From contig JAAZCO010000166.1 in the NCBI GenBank assembly GCA_012513235.1, positions 1 through 17,381 of the forward strand: 17,381 nucleotides of DNA, read 5' to 3'. A program made the translations under genes and the position numbers. The DNA comes from Gammaproteobacteria bacterium (GTDB taxonomy: Bacteria > Pseudomonadota > Gammaproteobacteria > Pseudomonadales > Pseudomonadaceae). Positions within the stretch are counted from its first letter, which is position 1; each line of letters starts with the position of its first letter. Below, one piece after another: positions 1 through 8,100 of this stretch. The notes under the pieces were generated by a model. That model made no database searches. It saw only the letters and a list, made by a program, of their open reading frames with translations, and was not told where the DNA came from.

Positions 1-560
1 CGTCGCTGTTCTTGAATGGCTGCGGCCTGAGTTGAGGCAATAGCGGCCATTCCTAAATCACCACCGCCAGCCGCTGCAGCAATCACGCCGGCCAGCATGG
101 CTGCCATTAAGGGGACTTGCAGACGTTTTTGTGCTTCTAAGCCTCGGGCAAAGTGACGTTGAGATAAGTGCGCCAGTTCGTGTGCCATGACAGAGGCGTA
201 TTCTGCCTCGGTGTGCGCATGGAGTAGTAAACCACCGTTAACGCCGACAATACCACCCGGTGCAGCAAAGGCGTTCAGTTGCGGGCTGGCCAGTAAAATA
301 AACTCAAGACGTCGATCGTTCAGCTGGCTGGTTTCAGCCAAACGGTACACGCTGGACTCAACATAATCTTTGAGCAATGGGTCTTCGAGTTGACGTACTT
401 GGCCGCGCAAAATACTTAACCAGGCGCGTCCGAGCTGGTGCTCTTGTTCTGGAGAAATAATGGCAGAGCTTGAATCGCCTAATGAAGGCAAATCAAAGGC
501 TAAAACAGGCTGAGTAAACAGACAAGCCAGCGCTAGTAGAGCAGGGCGTAACAAGGTCAT
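1..560 (-). CDS. bepA: M48 family metalloprotease, BepA/YfgC type (N-terminal part, truncated by window edge)
   Basis: Reading leftward from an ATG at 558-560, an open frame of 186 codons runs off the window start without a stop. Residues 1-21 look like a Sec signal peptide (hydrophobic core, Val-Leu-Ala before Phe22), so the protein should be periplasmic. The zinc-metalloprotease motif HELAH (HExxH) lies at residues 127-131 (bases 168-182), after the AAPGG-GVNGG stretch typical of the M48 BepA/LoiP group. In E. coli, BepA assists or degrades stalled outer-membrane proteins such as LptD and BamA substrates; BepA is about 490 aa with C-terminal TPR repeats, which would lie outside this window. 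The upstream sequence has only a weak purine-rich ribosome site. A BepA-like gene sits next to a TusA-like gene in P. aeruginosa as well (PA1005/PA1006, from memory). Family assignment is firm; which M48 paralogue it is cannot be settled from the N-terminus alone. Confidence 0.9.
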   Translation of the reverse strand, partial: MTLLRPALLALACLFTQPVLAFDLPSLGDSSSAIISPEQEHQLGRAWLSILRGQVRQLEDPLLKDYVESSVYRLAETSQLNDRRLEFILLASPQLNAFAAPGGIVGVNGGLLLHAHTEAEYASVMAHELAHLSQRHFARGLEAQKRLQVPLMAAMLAGVIAAAAGGGDLGMAAIASTQAAAIQEQR

Positions 561-570
561 AGCACTCTCT

Positions 571-601
571 TTGCAGGATAAGCAGTGGTATACGCTACAA
601 T
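571..601 (+). promoter_or_regulatory. Candidate promoter for the TusA-family gene
   Basis: A good -10 box TACAAT (596-601) is followed at once by a GC-rich discriminator GCGCGCG (602-608 region). The only -35-like hexamer is TTGCAG (571-576), at a long 19-base spacing. Transcription would start near 608 and give a leader of about 90 nt before the ATG at 701. A GC-rich discriminator is known to go with growth-rate/ppGpp-sensitive promoters. Inferred by eye only. Confidence 0.3.
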
Positions 602-700
602 GCGCGCGATAAGTGAGCAAGCCTAACAGTAGAAATAGCTGTGCGTGGCGTTTAGACACACTGCTTGGCGCAATGTTCGTAGATTAAGGAGGTGTTTTTT

Positions 701-946
701 ATGAGTGACATCAGCATGCTGCATGCCGCTGAAGTGGATGCCCGAGGCTTGGCCTGTCCAATGCCATTATTAAAAGCCAAATTAGCTCTGAATGAGCTGC
801 CTATTGGTAGTGTGCTAAAGGTGCTGGCTACTGACGCTGGCTCGCAACGCGACTTTCGCTCGTTTGCTCAACTTGCTGGGCACAGTCTGCTGCATGAAAC
901 GCTTGAGCAGACTGTGTATACCTATTGGCTGCGTAAAGAGTGTTAA
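701..946 (+). CDS. TusA/SirA-family sulfurtransferase-like protein
   Basis: This 81-aa protein carries the family signature around Cys19: ARGLACPMPLLKAK, with the Cys-Pro-x-Pro motif at residues 19-22. TusA-family proteins carry a persulfide on this cysteine and pass sulfur to partners in tRNA thiolation, molybdenum-cofactor or other sulfur pathways in the cytoplasm. The start at 701 is chosen over the in-frame GTG at 692 because a near-perfect Shine-Dalgarno AAGGAGG (686-692) sits 8 bases upstream and the GTG overlaps it. A second cysteine is the very last residue. The position between the BepA-like protease and bcp matches P. aeruginosa PA1006, a TusA-like protein reported to affect molybdenum homeostasis and nitrate respiration; I therefore read it as that orthologue rather than the tRNA-modifying TusA. 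It converges on bcp with only 7 bases between the stops. Confidence 0.88.
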   Translation: MSDISMLHAAEVDARGLACPMPLLKAKLALNELPIGSVLKVLATDAGSQRDFRSFAQLAGHSLLHETLEQTVYTYWLRKEC

Positions 947-953
947 AGCAGGC

Positions 954-1421
954 TTAATTGCCCGCGTTCAGAGCTTGTGCTGCTGCTAAAACTTCTGCTG
1001 CATGACCTGCGACTTTAACTTTGCGCCATTCGTGGCGTAAGACACCGCTGCTATCAATTAAGAAAGTGCTGCGCTCAATGCCTAAGTGCTCTTTGCCGTA
1101 GAGTTTTTTCAGTTTAATAACATCAAACTGTTTGCACAGTGCTTCTTCACCGTCACTGATTAACTCAAAGGGGAAGCTGTGCTTAGCTTTGAAATTTTCG
1201 TGTACGCGTAGCGTATCGCGTGACACACCAAAAATCAGGGTGTTGGCAGCGCTAAATTGTTCGTGTAAGTCACGAAAATCTTGGCTTTCAGTGGTGCAGC
1301 CTGGGGTGTTGTCTTTAGGATAAAAATACAATACCACTTGCTGTCCAGCGAGTTTCGCCAGTTCCACTGTGGTGTCACTGGTCGCTGCAGCGGTAAAATT
1401 ATCGATCGGTTGGTTAAGCAT
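954..1421 (-). CDS. bcp: Thiol peroxidase, Bcp/PrxQ-type peroxiredoxin
   Basis: A 155-aa cytoplasmic peroxiredoxin, the usual length for Bcp/PrxQ, which reduces hydrogen peroxide and organic hydroperoxides at the expense of thioredoxin or similar thiols. The active-site motif P-x3-T-x2-C is visible as YPKDNTPGC, residues 34-42, making Cys42 the peroxidatic cysteine; the later ERSTFLID stretch holds the conserved arginine region. The resolving cysteine that E. coli Bcp has five residues later is replaced by Gln47, and the only other cysteine is Cys96, so the recycling chemistry may differ. The start is supported by a strong ribosome site GAGGAA (complement of 1427-1432), which lies between gcvR and bcp. 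It is the second gene of a probable gcvR-bcp operon, with 15 bases between the genes. Confidence 0.95.
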   Translation of the reverse strand: MLNQPIDNFTAAATSDTTVELAKLAGQQVVLYFYPKDNTPGCTTESQDFRDLHEQFSAANTLIFGVSRDTLRVHENFKAKHSFPFELISDGEEALCKQFDVIKLKKLYGKEHLGIERSTFLIDSSGVLRHEWRKVKVAGHAAEVLAAAQALNAGN

Positions 1422-1436
1422 TATAGTTCCTCAGGC

Positions 1437-1994
1437 TTAAGGTGTTTGTGGGCGCCACGGCTCGATTAACGCATCTAAGTTGAGGGCATCAGCAAAGTCT
1501 AAAAACTGATCACGCAACCAATTGATTTGCGTTGATGCCAGTAGCGTCACTGTAATAGTGGCATTGAGCATGGTGGTATCAGTTTGCGGCGCTTGATAGG
1601 TATCGTAGGTGATGTTTTCAAGACCAATCTGGTTGTCAGCAAAGAACTGGCATAACTCCGCCAAAATATCCGGCTGGTACAAAGCACTGACATAGACAAT
1701 ATAAGGTAGGGCTTGTGGACGAGTCTGCTCATCCTCACTGCGTGTATGGGTCAACTGTAAGTCATGACGCTTAGCTAGCAAGGGTAGCGAGCTTTCTAGG
1801 CGCGCTAGAGCGTCCCAGGTACCGCCAGCTTGTACAGTTAACACACTATATTTGCCATGACGAGTTAAGCGGCTGCTAACCACTGAGCAGCGGTTTTCTT
1901 GGCAGGATCGGCAAATGACGTTAGTTAACTCAAGAGGATCGCGTCCCATGGCACTGATAAGTACATATTGTTCAGGTAAGGGTAGTACAGACAT
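1437..1994 (-). CDS. gcvR: Glycine cleavage system regulatory protein GcvR (tandem ACT domains)
   Basis: A 185-aa protein with two ACT-like modules, roughly residues 8-82 (YVLISAMGRDPLELTNVI start) and 94-175 (YIVYVSALYQPDILAELCQF start). Each begins with a beta strand followed by a helix, as expected for amino-acid-binding ACT domains. In E. coli, GcvR binds glycine and restrains the activator GcvA; it has no DNA-binding domain of its own. The gcvR-bcp pair divergent from dapA is conserved in E. coli and Pseudomonas, which supports the name. The ATG at 1992-1994 follows directly after a TGA in the same frame, and the ribosome site (GGGA, complement of 2002-2005) is weak. Function in this organism is inferred from family and position. 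Confidence 0.9.
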   Translation of the reverse strand: MSVLPLPEQYVLISAMGRDPLELTNVICRSCQENRCSVVSSRLTRHGKYSVLTVQAGGTWDALARLESSLPLLAKRHDLQLTHTRSEDEQTRPQALPYIVYVSALYQPDILAELCQFFADNQIGLENITYDTYQAPQTDTTMLNATITVTLLASTQINWLRDQFLDFADALNLDALIEPWRPQTP

Positions 1995-2093
1995 TCAGCA
2001 TCCCAGAAAGTTAATTGTGGCGTATTTTACGCCGCTAAGCGCACTAGAGTAACTAAAAGAAGGGGTAAGTGGAATGCTCAAAGACGCGAGCAG

Positions 2094-2135
2094 TGCTTGT
2101 GCAAGCTCAAAGGCATCAGTAACATTACCGATCTC
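2094..2135 (+). promoter_or_regulatory. Possible dapA promoter in the gcvR/dapA divergent region
   Basis: The 176-base gap between the divergent gcvR and dapA must hold both promoters. A candidate plus-strand pair is TTGTGC followed 17 bases later by TAACAT, each partly matching sigma-70 boxes. A small inverted repeat GGCGTA-TTT-TACGCC (2019-2033) lies nearer gcvR and could be a binding site or a leader hairpin. The dapA ribosome site AGGAG (2159-2163) is clear. Promoter placement is by eye. Confidence 0.25.
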
Positions 2136-2170
2136 TGATATTTCTATTTTCATTTTGCAGGAGCGGTTGC

Positions 2171-3049
2171 ATGATTTCGGGCAGTATGGTCGCAATAGTC
2201 ACGCCCATGGATGCGCAAGGCGCACTTGATTGGCACGCATTGACTCAGTTGGTGGACTTTCACCTTAAAGAAGGTACTGATGCTTTAGTGGTTGTGGGTA
2301 CCTCGGGTGAGTCGGCAACTTTAAACGTTGCTGAACATGTTGAAGTGATCCGTCGTGTGGTTGAGCAAGTTAATGGCCGCATCCCAGTGATTGCAGGTAC
2401 CGGTGCAAACTGTACTCGCGAAGCTGTAGAGCTGACGCGCAATGCAAAAAGTGTTGGTGCCGATGCGTGCTTGTTAGTGACGCCGTACTATAATAAACCG
2501 ACTCAAGAAGGCCTCTATCAGCACTTTAAACATATTGCTGAAGCGGTCGATATTCCGCAGATTTTGTATAACGTACCAGGGCGTACGGTGTGCGATATGT
2601 TGGCTGATACTGTTGTGCGCTTGTCGGCCATACCTAATATTATTGGTATCAAAGAAGCCACAGGTGATATTGCTCGTGCAAAAGATATTATCGCGCGTGT
2701 TGCCAGTGATTTCTTCGTGTATTCAGGTGATGATGCCACCGCTTATGAGCTGATGCTGGCTGGCGGTAAAGGTAATATTTCGGTCACCGCTAATATTGCA
2801 CCACGTGAAATGAGTGAGCTGTGTAAGTTGGCCATGAGTGGTGAGGCTGCTGCAGCTAAAGCATTAAATGATCGTTTGATGCCTTTGCATGAGAATTTGT
2901 TTTTAGAAGCCAATCCAATCCCTGTGAAATGGGCGCTGTATGAGATGGGCTTGATTCAAGCTGGTATTCGCTTGCCGCTGACATGGTTCAGTGAGCAATA
3001 CCATGACACTTTACGCCAGGCCATGCGTCAGTCCGGTATTTTGAATTAA
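2171..3049 (+). CDS. dapA: 4-hydroxy-tetrahydrodipicolinate synthase
   Basis: A 292-aa enzyme, the same length as E. coli DapA, that condenses pyruvate with aspartate semialdehyde in the first committed step of lysine and meso-diaminopimelate synthesis. The catalytic residues fall at canonical numbers: Schiff-base Lys161 in GIKEATGD, Tyr133 and Arg138 in LYNVPGRT, and Tyr107 in PYYNKPTQEG. The pyruvate-binding motif reads GTSGES, so Ser45 stands where the usual Thr45 of the proton relay is; the hydroxyl is kept. Ribosome site AGGAG (2159-2163) lies 7 bases before the ATG. bamC follows after 18 bases and the two are probably co-transcribed, as in E. coli and Pseudomonas. Confidence 0.98.
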   Translation: MISGSMVAIVTPMDAQGALDWHALTQLVDFHLKEGTDALVVVGTSGESATLNVAEHVEVIRRVVEQVNGRIPVIAGTGANCTREAVELTRNAKSVGADACLLVTPYYNKPTQEGLYQHFKHIAEAVDIPQILYNVPGRTVCDMLADTVVRLSAIPNIIGIKEATGDIARAKDIIARVASDFFVYSGDDATAYELMLAGGKGNISVTANIAPREMSELCKLAMSGEAAAAKALNDRLMPLHENLFLEANPIPVKWALYEMGLIQAGIRLPLTWFSEQYHDTLRQAMRQSGILN

Positions 3050-3067
3050 TCTGAGGTTTTAAAACGC

Positions 3068-4168
3068 ATGAAGCGATTTGCTGGAATATGTTTGTTAGCA
3101 GTCTCTGCTAGCAGCCTAACAGGCTGTGGAATGTTATGGGGCGATAAAGGTTATTTTCGTGACCGCGGTGGTGACTATCTAGATGCGCGTTCGACTCCTG
3201 CAATGCAGTTGCCTGATGGTGCAAAAGTCAAACATCTGGATCCTTTATTACCGATTCCACACCGTATCGCTTCTGCTCAAGCCGCTGAAGATTATAAAGT
3301 ACCACGCCCGCAGCCATTGCCTACTGAAGGACTGCTGGGTGACTTTAACCTGCAAAAAAGTGATCAATTGAGCTGGATTGTTGCGCAGCGTATTCCCGCG
3401 CAAGTGTGGCCGGTTGCGCAGCAGTTTTTTGAAAGCAATGGTTTTAAAATTGCTGACGAGCGTCCACATATTGGTGAGTTTGTGACACAGTGGCAAGCAC
3501 CGAACGAACTCAATGCCAGCTTAGTGCGCCAAGTGTGGGGTACGCCACCGAGTGATATCAATCTGCGCTTTCGTGTGCGTATTGATCCCGGCGTACAGCG
3601 CAACACCAGTGAAGTGTTTATCTATCAAGCCCAGCGCAGCCTGCAAGCACCAACAGATGCAGTCTGGACTGACAGTAAAACCACAGGCGCTGTCGCTGAA
3701 AGCTTGTTAGGTGAATTAAATCAATACTTGGCAAAAAGTAATGAGAAAGGTGACTCCTTCTCTTTGTTGGCCAGCAAAACCTATGACGCACCTAAGCGTG
3801 TAGTGGTGGTCGATAGCGGTAATGGCCTTAAAGCCTTGCGTCTGGATGCCAGCTTTGACCGTGCTTGGTCGAGTGTTGGACGTGCTTTAAGTGCGGCTAA
3901 TATTGCGGTGGATGACCTCAATCGTAGCACCGGTTTGTATTATATTGATTTAGCTAAAACTGCTGAACAGAGCAAGCCTGGATTCTTTAAACGCTTATTC
4001 AGTTCAAGTAAGAAGGCGCCTGAGCAAGACAGTGGCGAGCGTTATATTTTGCGTTTAACAGCCATTAATCAGCAGGTGTTCGTCAGCGTTGAGCGTGAGC
4101 TTGAAAGCTTGGCTTCTGCTGATGTGACTGAGCGTATCTTAGAAAAAATACGTACACATTTAGATTAA
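3068..4168 (+). CDS. bamC: Outer membrane protein assembly factor BamC (lipoprotein)
   Basis: A 366-aa predicted lipoprotein. The signal peptide ends in the lipobox LTGC at residues 17-20, so Cys20 should be lipidated. Gly21-Met22 follows with no Asp at +2, consistent with outer-membrane sorting. The region just after it (YFRDRGGDYLDARS...) matches the conserved unstructured N-terminus of BamC, which binds BamD. It is followed by two globular helix-grip regions, roughly residues 100-215 and 235-366, separated by a linker. BamC is an accessory part of the BAM complex that folds beta-barrel proteins into the outer membrane. Its place directly after dapA is the classic context (nlpB in E. coli). 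Length is close to known BamC proteins (E. coli about 344 aa). Transcription probably ends at the hairpin starting at 4191. Confidence 0.93.
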   Translation: MKRFAGICLLAVSASSLTGCGMLWGDKGYFRDRGGDYLDARSTPAMQLPDGAKVKHLDPLLPIPHRIASAQAAEDYKVPRPQPLPTEGLLGDFNLQKSDQLSWIVAQRIPAQVWPVAQQFFESNGFKIADERPHIGEFVTQWQAPNELNASLVRQVWGTPPSDINLRFRVRIDPGVQRNTSEVFIYQAQRSLQAPTDAVWTDSKTTGAVAESLLGELNQYLAKSNEKGDSFSLLASKTYDAPKRVVVVDSGNGLKALRLDASFDRAWSSVGRALSAANIAVDDLNRSTGLYYIDLAKTAEQSKPGFFKRLFSSSKKAPEQDSGERYILRLTAINQQVFVSVERELESLASADVTERILEKIRTHLD

Positions 4169-4190
4169 ACCATTGTCCCAACCATGATCG

Positions 4191-4224
4191 AGCAGGCGAA
4201 ACTTAGATTTCGCCTGCTGCGTTT
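4191..4224 (+). terminator. Hairpin terminator downstream of bamC
   Basis: A perfect 11-bp stem, AGCAGGCGAAA (4191-4201) and TTTCGCCTGCT (4208-4218), encloses a 6-base loop. The tract after it (GCGTTTCC) has only a short T run, so it may be an inefficient rho-independent terminator or an mRNA 3'-end stabiliser between the dapA-bamC unit and purC. The stem ends 26 bases before the purC start codon, so it might also sit in a purC leader. Confidence 0.55.
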
Positions 4225-4244
4225 CCAATATTAGGATTTTTGCC

Positions 4245-5114
4245 ATGAGCAACCAGCCTCAGCTGAGCCTGAAGAAATTATATTCAGGCAAAGTACGTGA
4301 TCTGTATGAAATTGATGCCCAGCGTATGCTGATGGTCGCCAGTGACCGTCTTTCAGCTTTTGATGTGATTTTAGAACAGCCGATTCCAGAAAAAGGCAAA
4401 ATTCTCACCGAGATTTCCAATTTCTGGTTTGAGAAGCTTGAGCACATTATTCCCAATCACTTTACCGGTGATCAGGTGGCTGACGTGGTCAGCGCGCAAG
4501 AGTTACCTTTAGTTGCAGGGCGTGCCGTTGTTGCTAAACGTCTCAAGCCGGTTGCTGTTGAGGCGATTGTACGCGGTTACTTAGTGGGTTCAGGCTGGAA
4601 GGAATATCAGCGCAGCGGTACTGTGTGTGGCATTGAGTTGCCCGCAGGTTTGCAAGAAGCACAAAAGCTACCTGAGCCTATCTTTACCCCCTCGACTAAA
4701 GCTGAAGTGGGCGATCACGATGAAAATATCAGCTTTGCGCAGTGTGCAGCCATTATCGGTGATGATTTAGCGGCGCAAGTGCGTGATGTTTCTATTGCTC
4801 TGTATAAAGCAGCGGTTGAGTATGCGGCGACGCGCGGCATTATTATTGCTGATACTAAGTTTGAATTTGGTTTGGATGCTGACGGCACTCTGACTTTAAT
4901 GGATGAAGCTTTGACACCTGACTCTAGCCGCTTCTGGCCTGCAGACAGCTATCAAGTGGGCAGTAATCCGCCGAGTTTTGATAAGCAGTTTGTGCGTGAT
5001 TGGTTAGAAAACAGCGGCTGGAATAAAGAAGCTCCAGCACCGGCTATTCCGCTGGATGTGGCACAAAAAACAGCGGATAAATACCGCGAAGCGTTACTGC
5101 GCCTGACACAATAA
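4245..5114 (+). CDS. purC: Phosphoribosylaminoimidazole-succinocarboxamide synthase (SAICAR synthetase), long type
   Basis: This 289-aa enzyme ligates aspartate to CAIR with ATP in de novo purine synthesis. Family signatures are clear: the nucleotide-binding start YSGKVRDLYEI, residues 13-23; ASDRLSAFD; KPVAVEAIVRGYL...GSGWKEY; and IADTKFEFG near the C-terminal third, followed by DEALTPDSSRFWP. The protein is of the roughly 290-305-aa Ade1-like class seen in betaproteobacteria, Xanthomonas and yeast. The PurC I remember from P. aeruginosa and E. coli is the short class of about 237 aa with a different start (ELYRGKAKSVY). A ribosome site AGGA (4233-4236) supports the ATG at 4245. It stands after bamC, near where other Pseudomonas carry purC, but without the metallo-beta-lactamase-fold gene normally in between. 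Confidence 0.96.
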   Translation: MSNQPQLSLKKLYSGKVRDLYEIDAQRMLMVASDRLSAFDVILEQPIPEKGKILTEISNFWFEKLEHIIPNHFTGDQVADVVSAQELPLVAGRAVVAKRLKPVAVEAIVRGYLVGSGWKEYQRSGTVCGIELPAGLQEAQKLPEPIFTPSTKAEVGDHDENISFAQCAAIIGDDLAAQVRDVSIALYKAAVEYAATRGIIIADTKFEFGLDADGTLTLMDEALTPDSSRFWPADSYQVGSNPPSFDKQFVRDWLENSGWNKEAPAPAIPLDVAQKTADKYREALLRLTQ

Positions 5115-5171
5115 AGTTTAGGCCGTGTAACGTGCTTCAGTTGTTATTTGTTGGTTGAGAAAAGGTTCTTC

Positions 5172-8100
5172 ATGTCCGCATCATTTGTTCATTTGCATGT
5201 ACACAGCGAGTTTTCATTGGTTGATGGCTTAGTGCGCATCAAACCTTTGATTAAAGCGGTAAGTGACGCAGGCATGCCGGCGGTGGCGGTAACTGACCAA
5301 AGTAATATGAGTTCTTTGGTGAAGTTCTATACCAATGCGCAGCGCGGTGGGGTTAAACCCATCTGTGGTGCGGATATTTGGTTGGCCAGCGCTGAAGAAG
5401 AGGGACCTTTAACGCGTATGACTTTGCTGGTGATGACACCGCAAGGTTATCGCAATCTCACTGAGCTGATTTCCCGAGGTTTTACCCAGGGCCAGCGCCA
5501 CGGTTTAGTGGTGATTGAGCGTGACTGGGTTAAAGAGTTTGCTCAAGGGCTGATTGCTTTATCGGGCGCTAAAGAAGGTGAGATTGGGCTCGCGCTGTTG
5601 GCGGGTGAAATGACCAAAGCACAGCAACTGTTGAGTGAATGGCAAAGTGTTTTTCCGGATGCTTTTTATCTCGAATTGCAGCGCACTCAGCGTCCTAATG
5701 ATGAAGAGCATGTGCATGCTGCCGTGGATTTAGCGGCGCGTGCCGGTGTGCCGGTTGTGGCGACCAACGATGTGCGCTTTATCAAGCAAGAAGATTTTGA
5801 AGCGCATGAAACTCGCGTCTGTATTGGTGAGGGGCGAGCGCTGGATGATCCGCGTCGCGCCCGCACGTATTCGGATCAGCAGTATTTAAAAACGCCTGAA
5901 CAAATGGCGGAGTTATTTGCTGATGTGCCCGAAGCATTAAGCAACAGTGTTGAGATTGCTAAGCGCTGCAATATTGAAGTGCAGTTGGGTACGCACTTCT
6001 TGCCTGACTTTCCAGTGCCAGAAGGCATGACCATTGGCGAGTACCTCAGTCAAGTGTCATTTGAGGGCTTGGAAGAGCGCTTGTCAGTGACCTTGCCCAA
6101 AGATACGCCAGACTATGATGCCAAGCGCAAAGTGTATGACGATCGCCTGACTTTTGAGTTGGATATTATTAACCAGATGGGTTTCCCTGGTTACTTCTTG
6201 ATCGTGATGGATTTTATCCGTTGGGCGAAAAATAACGGTGTGCCGGTAGGCCCGGGCCGTGGGTCGGGTGCTGGTAGTTTAGTGGCCTATGTGCTGCACA
6301 TTACCAACATTGATCCGCTGTTGTATGACTTGCTGTTTGAGCGCTTCCTTAACCCCGAGCGGGTCTCGATGCCTGACTTTGACGTCGACTTTTGCATGGA
6401 TGGCCGTGATCGGGTGATTGATTACGTCGCTGATTTGTACGGTCGCGAAGCGGTCAGCCAGATTATTACTTTCGGTACTATGGCGGCCAAAGCTGTAGTG
6501 CGCGATGTGGCGCGGGTGCAGGGCAAGGCTTATGGTTTGGCGGATCGCCTTTCCAAAATGATCCCGTTTGAACCGGGCATGACCTTGGGCAAAGCCTTTG
6601 ATGCAGAAGAGGCTTTGCGCGACTTTTTAAAGGTTGACGAAGAAGCCGCTGAAATTTGGGAGATGGCGCTCAAGCTCGAAGGTATCACTCGTGGTACCGG
6701 TAAGCACGCCGGTGGTGTAGTGATTGCACCGACTAAGCTGACGGACTTCTCACCGGTCTCTTGTGATGAGGACGGCAGTGGCTTAGTGACTCAGTTCGAT
6801 AAAGATGATGTGGAAGCCGCCGGTCTAGTGAAGTTTGACTTCTTGGGCCTGCGAACTTTAACCATTATCAAGTGGGCGCTGGAAAACATTAACCGCGATC
6901 GCGCTAAGATTGATGAGCCACCACTGGATATCGACTTTATCCCGCTGGATGATAAACCCACTTATCAGATGCTGCAGCGTGCGGAAACCACCGCGGTGTT
7001 CCAGCTTGAGTCGCGCGGGATGAAAGAGCTGATTAAAAAGCTCAAACCTGACTGCTTAGAAGACTTGATTGCTCTGGTAGCCTTGTTTCGTCCAGGTCCT
7101 TTGCAGTCGGGCATGGTTGATGACTTTATCAATCGTAAGCACGGCCGTGCTGAGCTCGCCTATCCGCACCCTGATTACCAGTACGCAGGATTAGAGCCTG
7201 TACTTGAGCCGACGTACGGCATTATCTTGTATCAAGAGCAGGTGATGCAGATTGCGCAGGTGATGGCGGGTTACTCATTGGGTGAGGCGGATATGTTGCG
7301 CCGTGCCATGGGTAAAAAACAGCCTGAAGAAATGGCCAAGCAGCGCGGTGGTTTTATTGCCGGTTGCAGTCAAAATGATATCGATGAAAACCTCTCAGGT
7401 AATATCTTTGATCTGGTAGAGAAGTTTGCTGGTTATGGCTTTAACAAGTCGCACTCCGCAGCTTATGGCTTAGTGTCCTACCAGACGGCTTGGCTTAAGC
7501 AGCATTATCCACCACAGTTTATGGCGGCAGTATTGTCGGCCGATATGGATAACACCGATAAGGTGGTTATTCTGGTGGAAGAGTGTCGCAATATGAAGTT
7601 GCGCATTATGGCGCCGGATGTGAATCAGTCTGACTACAAATTTACCGTGAACAATGACGGTCATGTGGTGTATGGCTTGGGCGCGATTAAAGGTGTCGGT
7701 GAAGGCCCTGTGGAAGCGATTGTCAGTGCGCGTGCTGGCGAACCCTTTAAAGATTTATTTGATTTTTGTGCGCGTATGGATATGAAGCGCATTAATAAGC
7801 GCACCTTGTATGCATTGGTGCGCAGTGGTGCTTTAGATCGCATGGGGCCGTACTTCTCTGATCAGGTAGATGAGTATCAGGCCGGTATTGACCGTAACCG
7901 CGCAGTGCTCTTGGAGGCAATGGAAGAAGCGATTCAGACTGCTGATCAAGCTGCGCGTAACCGTGATAGTGGGCATATGGATCTGTTTGGCGATATTCTT
8001 TCTGAGCAGGACGTGGATCTTTATGCGCAGTATCGCGATGCGCGCGAACTGACACTTAAAGAGCGCTTGAAAGGCGAAAAAGATACTTTGGGCTTGTATT

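Noticed and set aside
1995..2153. A minus-strand ORF of about 52 codons (from an ATG at 2151-2153) whose TGA abuts the gcvR ATG, looking like a coupled leader peptide.
   Set aside because: It has no ribosome site, its longer form runs into dapA, and its composition gives no sign of a real protein; more likely a chance open frame in the divergent promoter region.
5148..5171. TTG start eight codons upstream for dnaE.
   Set aside because: Homologous DnaE proteins begin at the MSASFVHL position, and the ribosome site AAGG at 5162-5165 serves the ATG at 5172.
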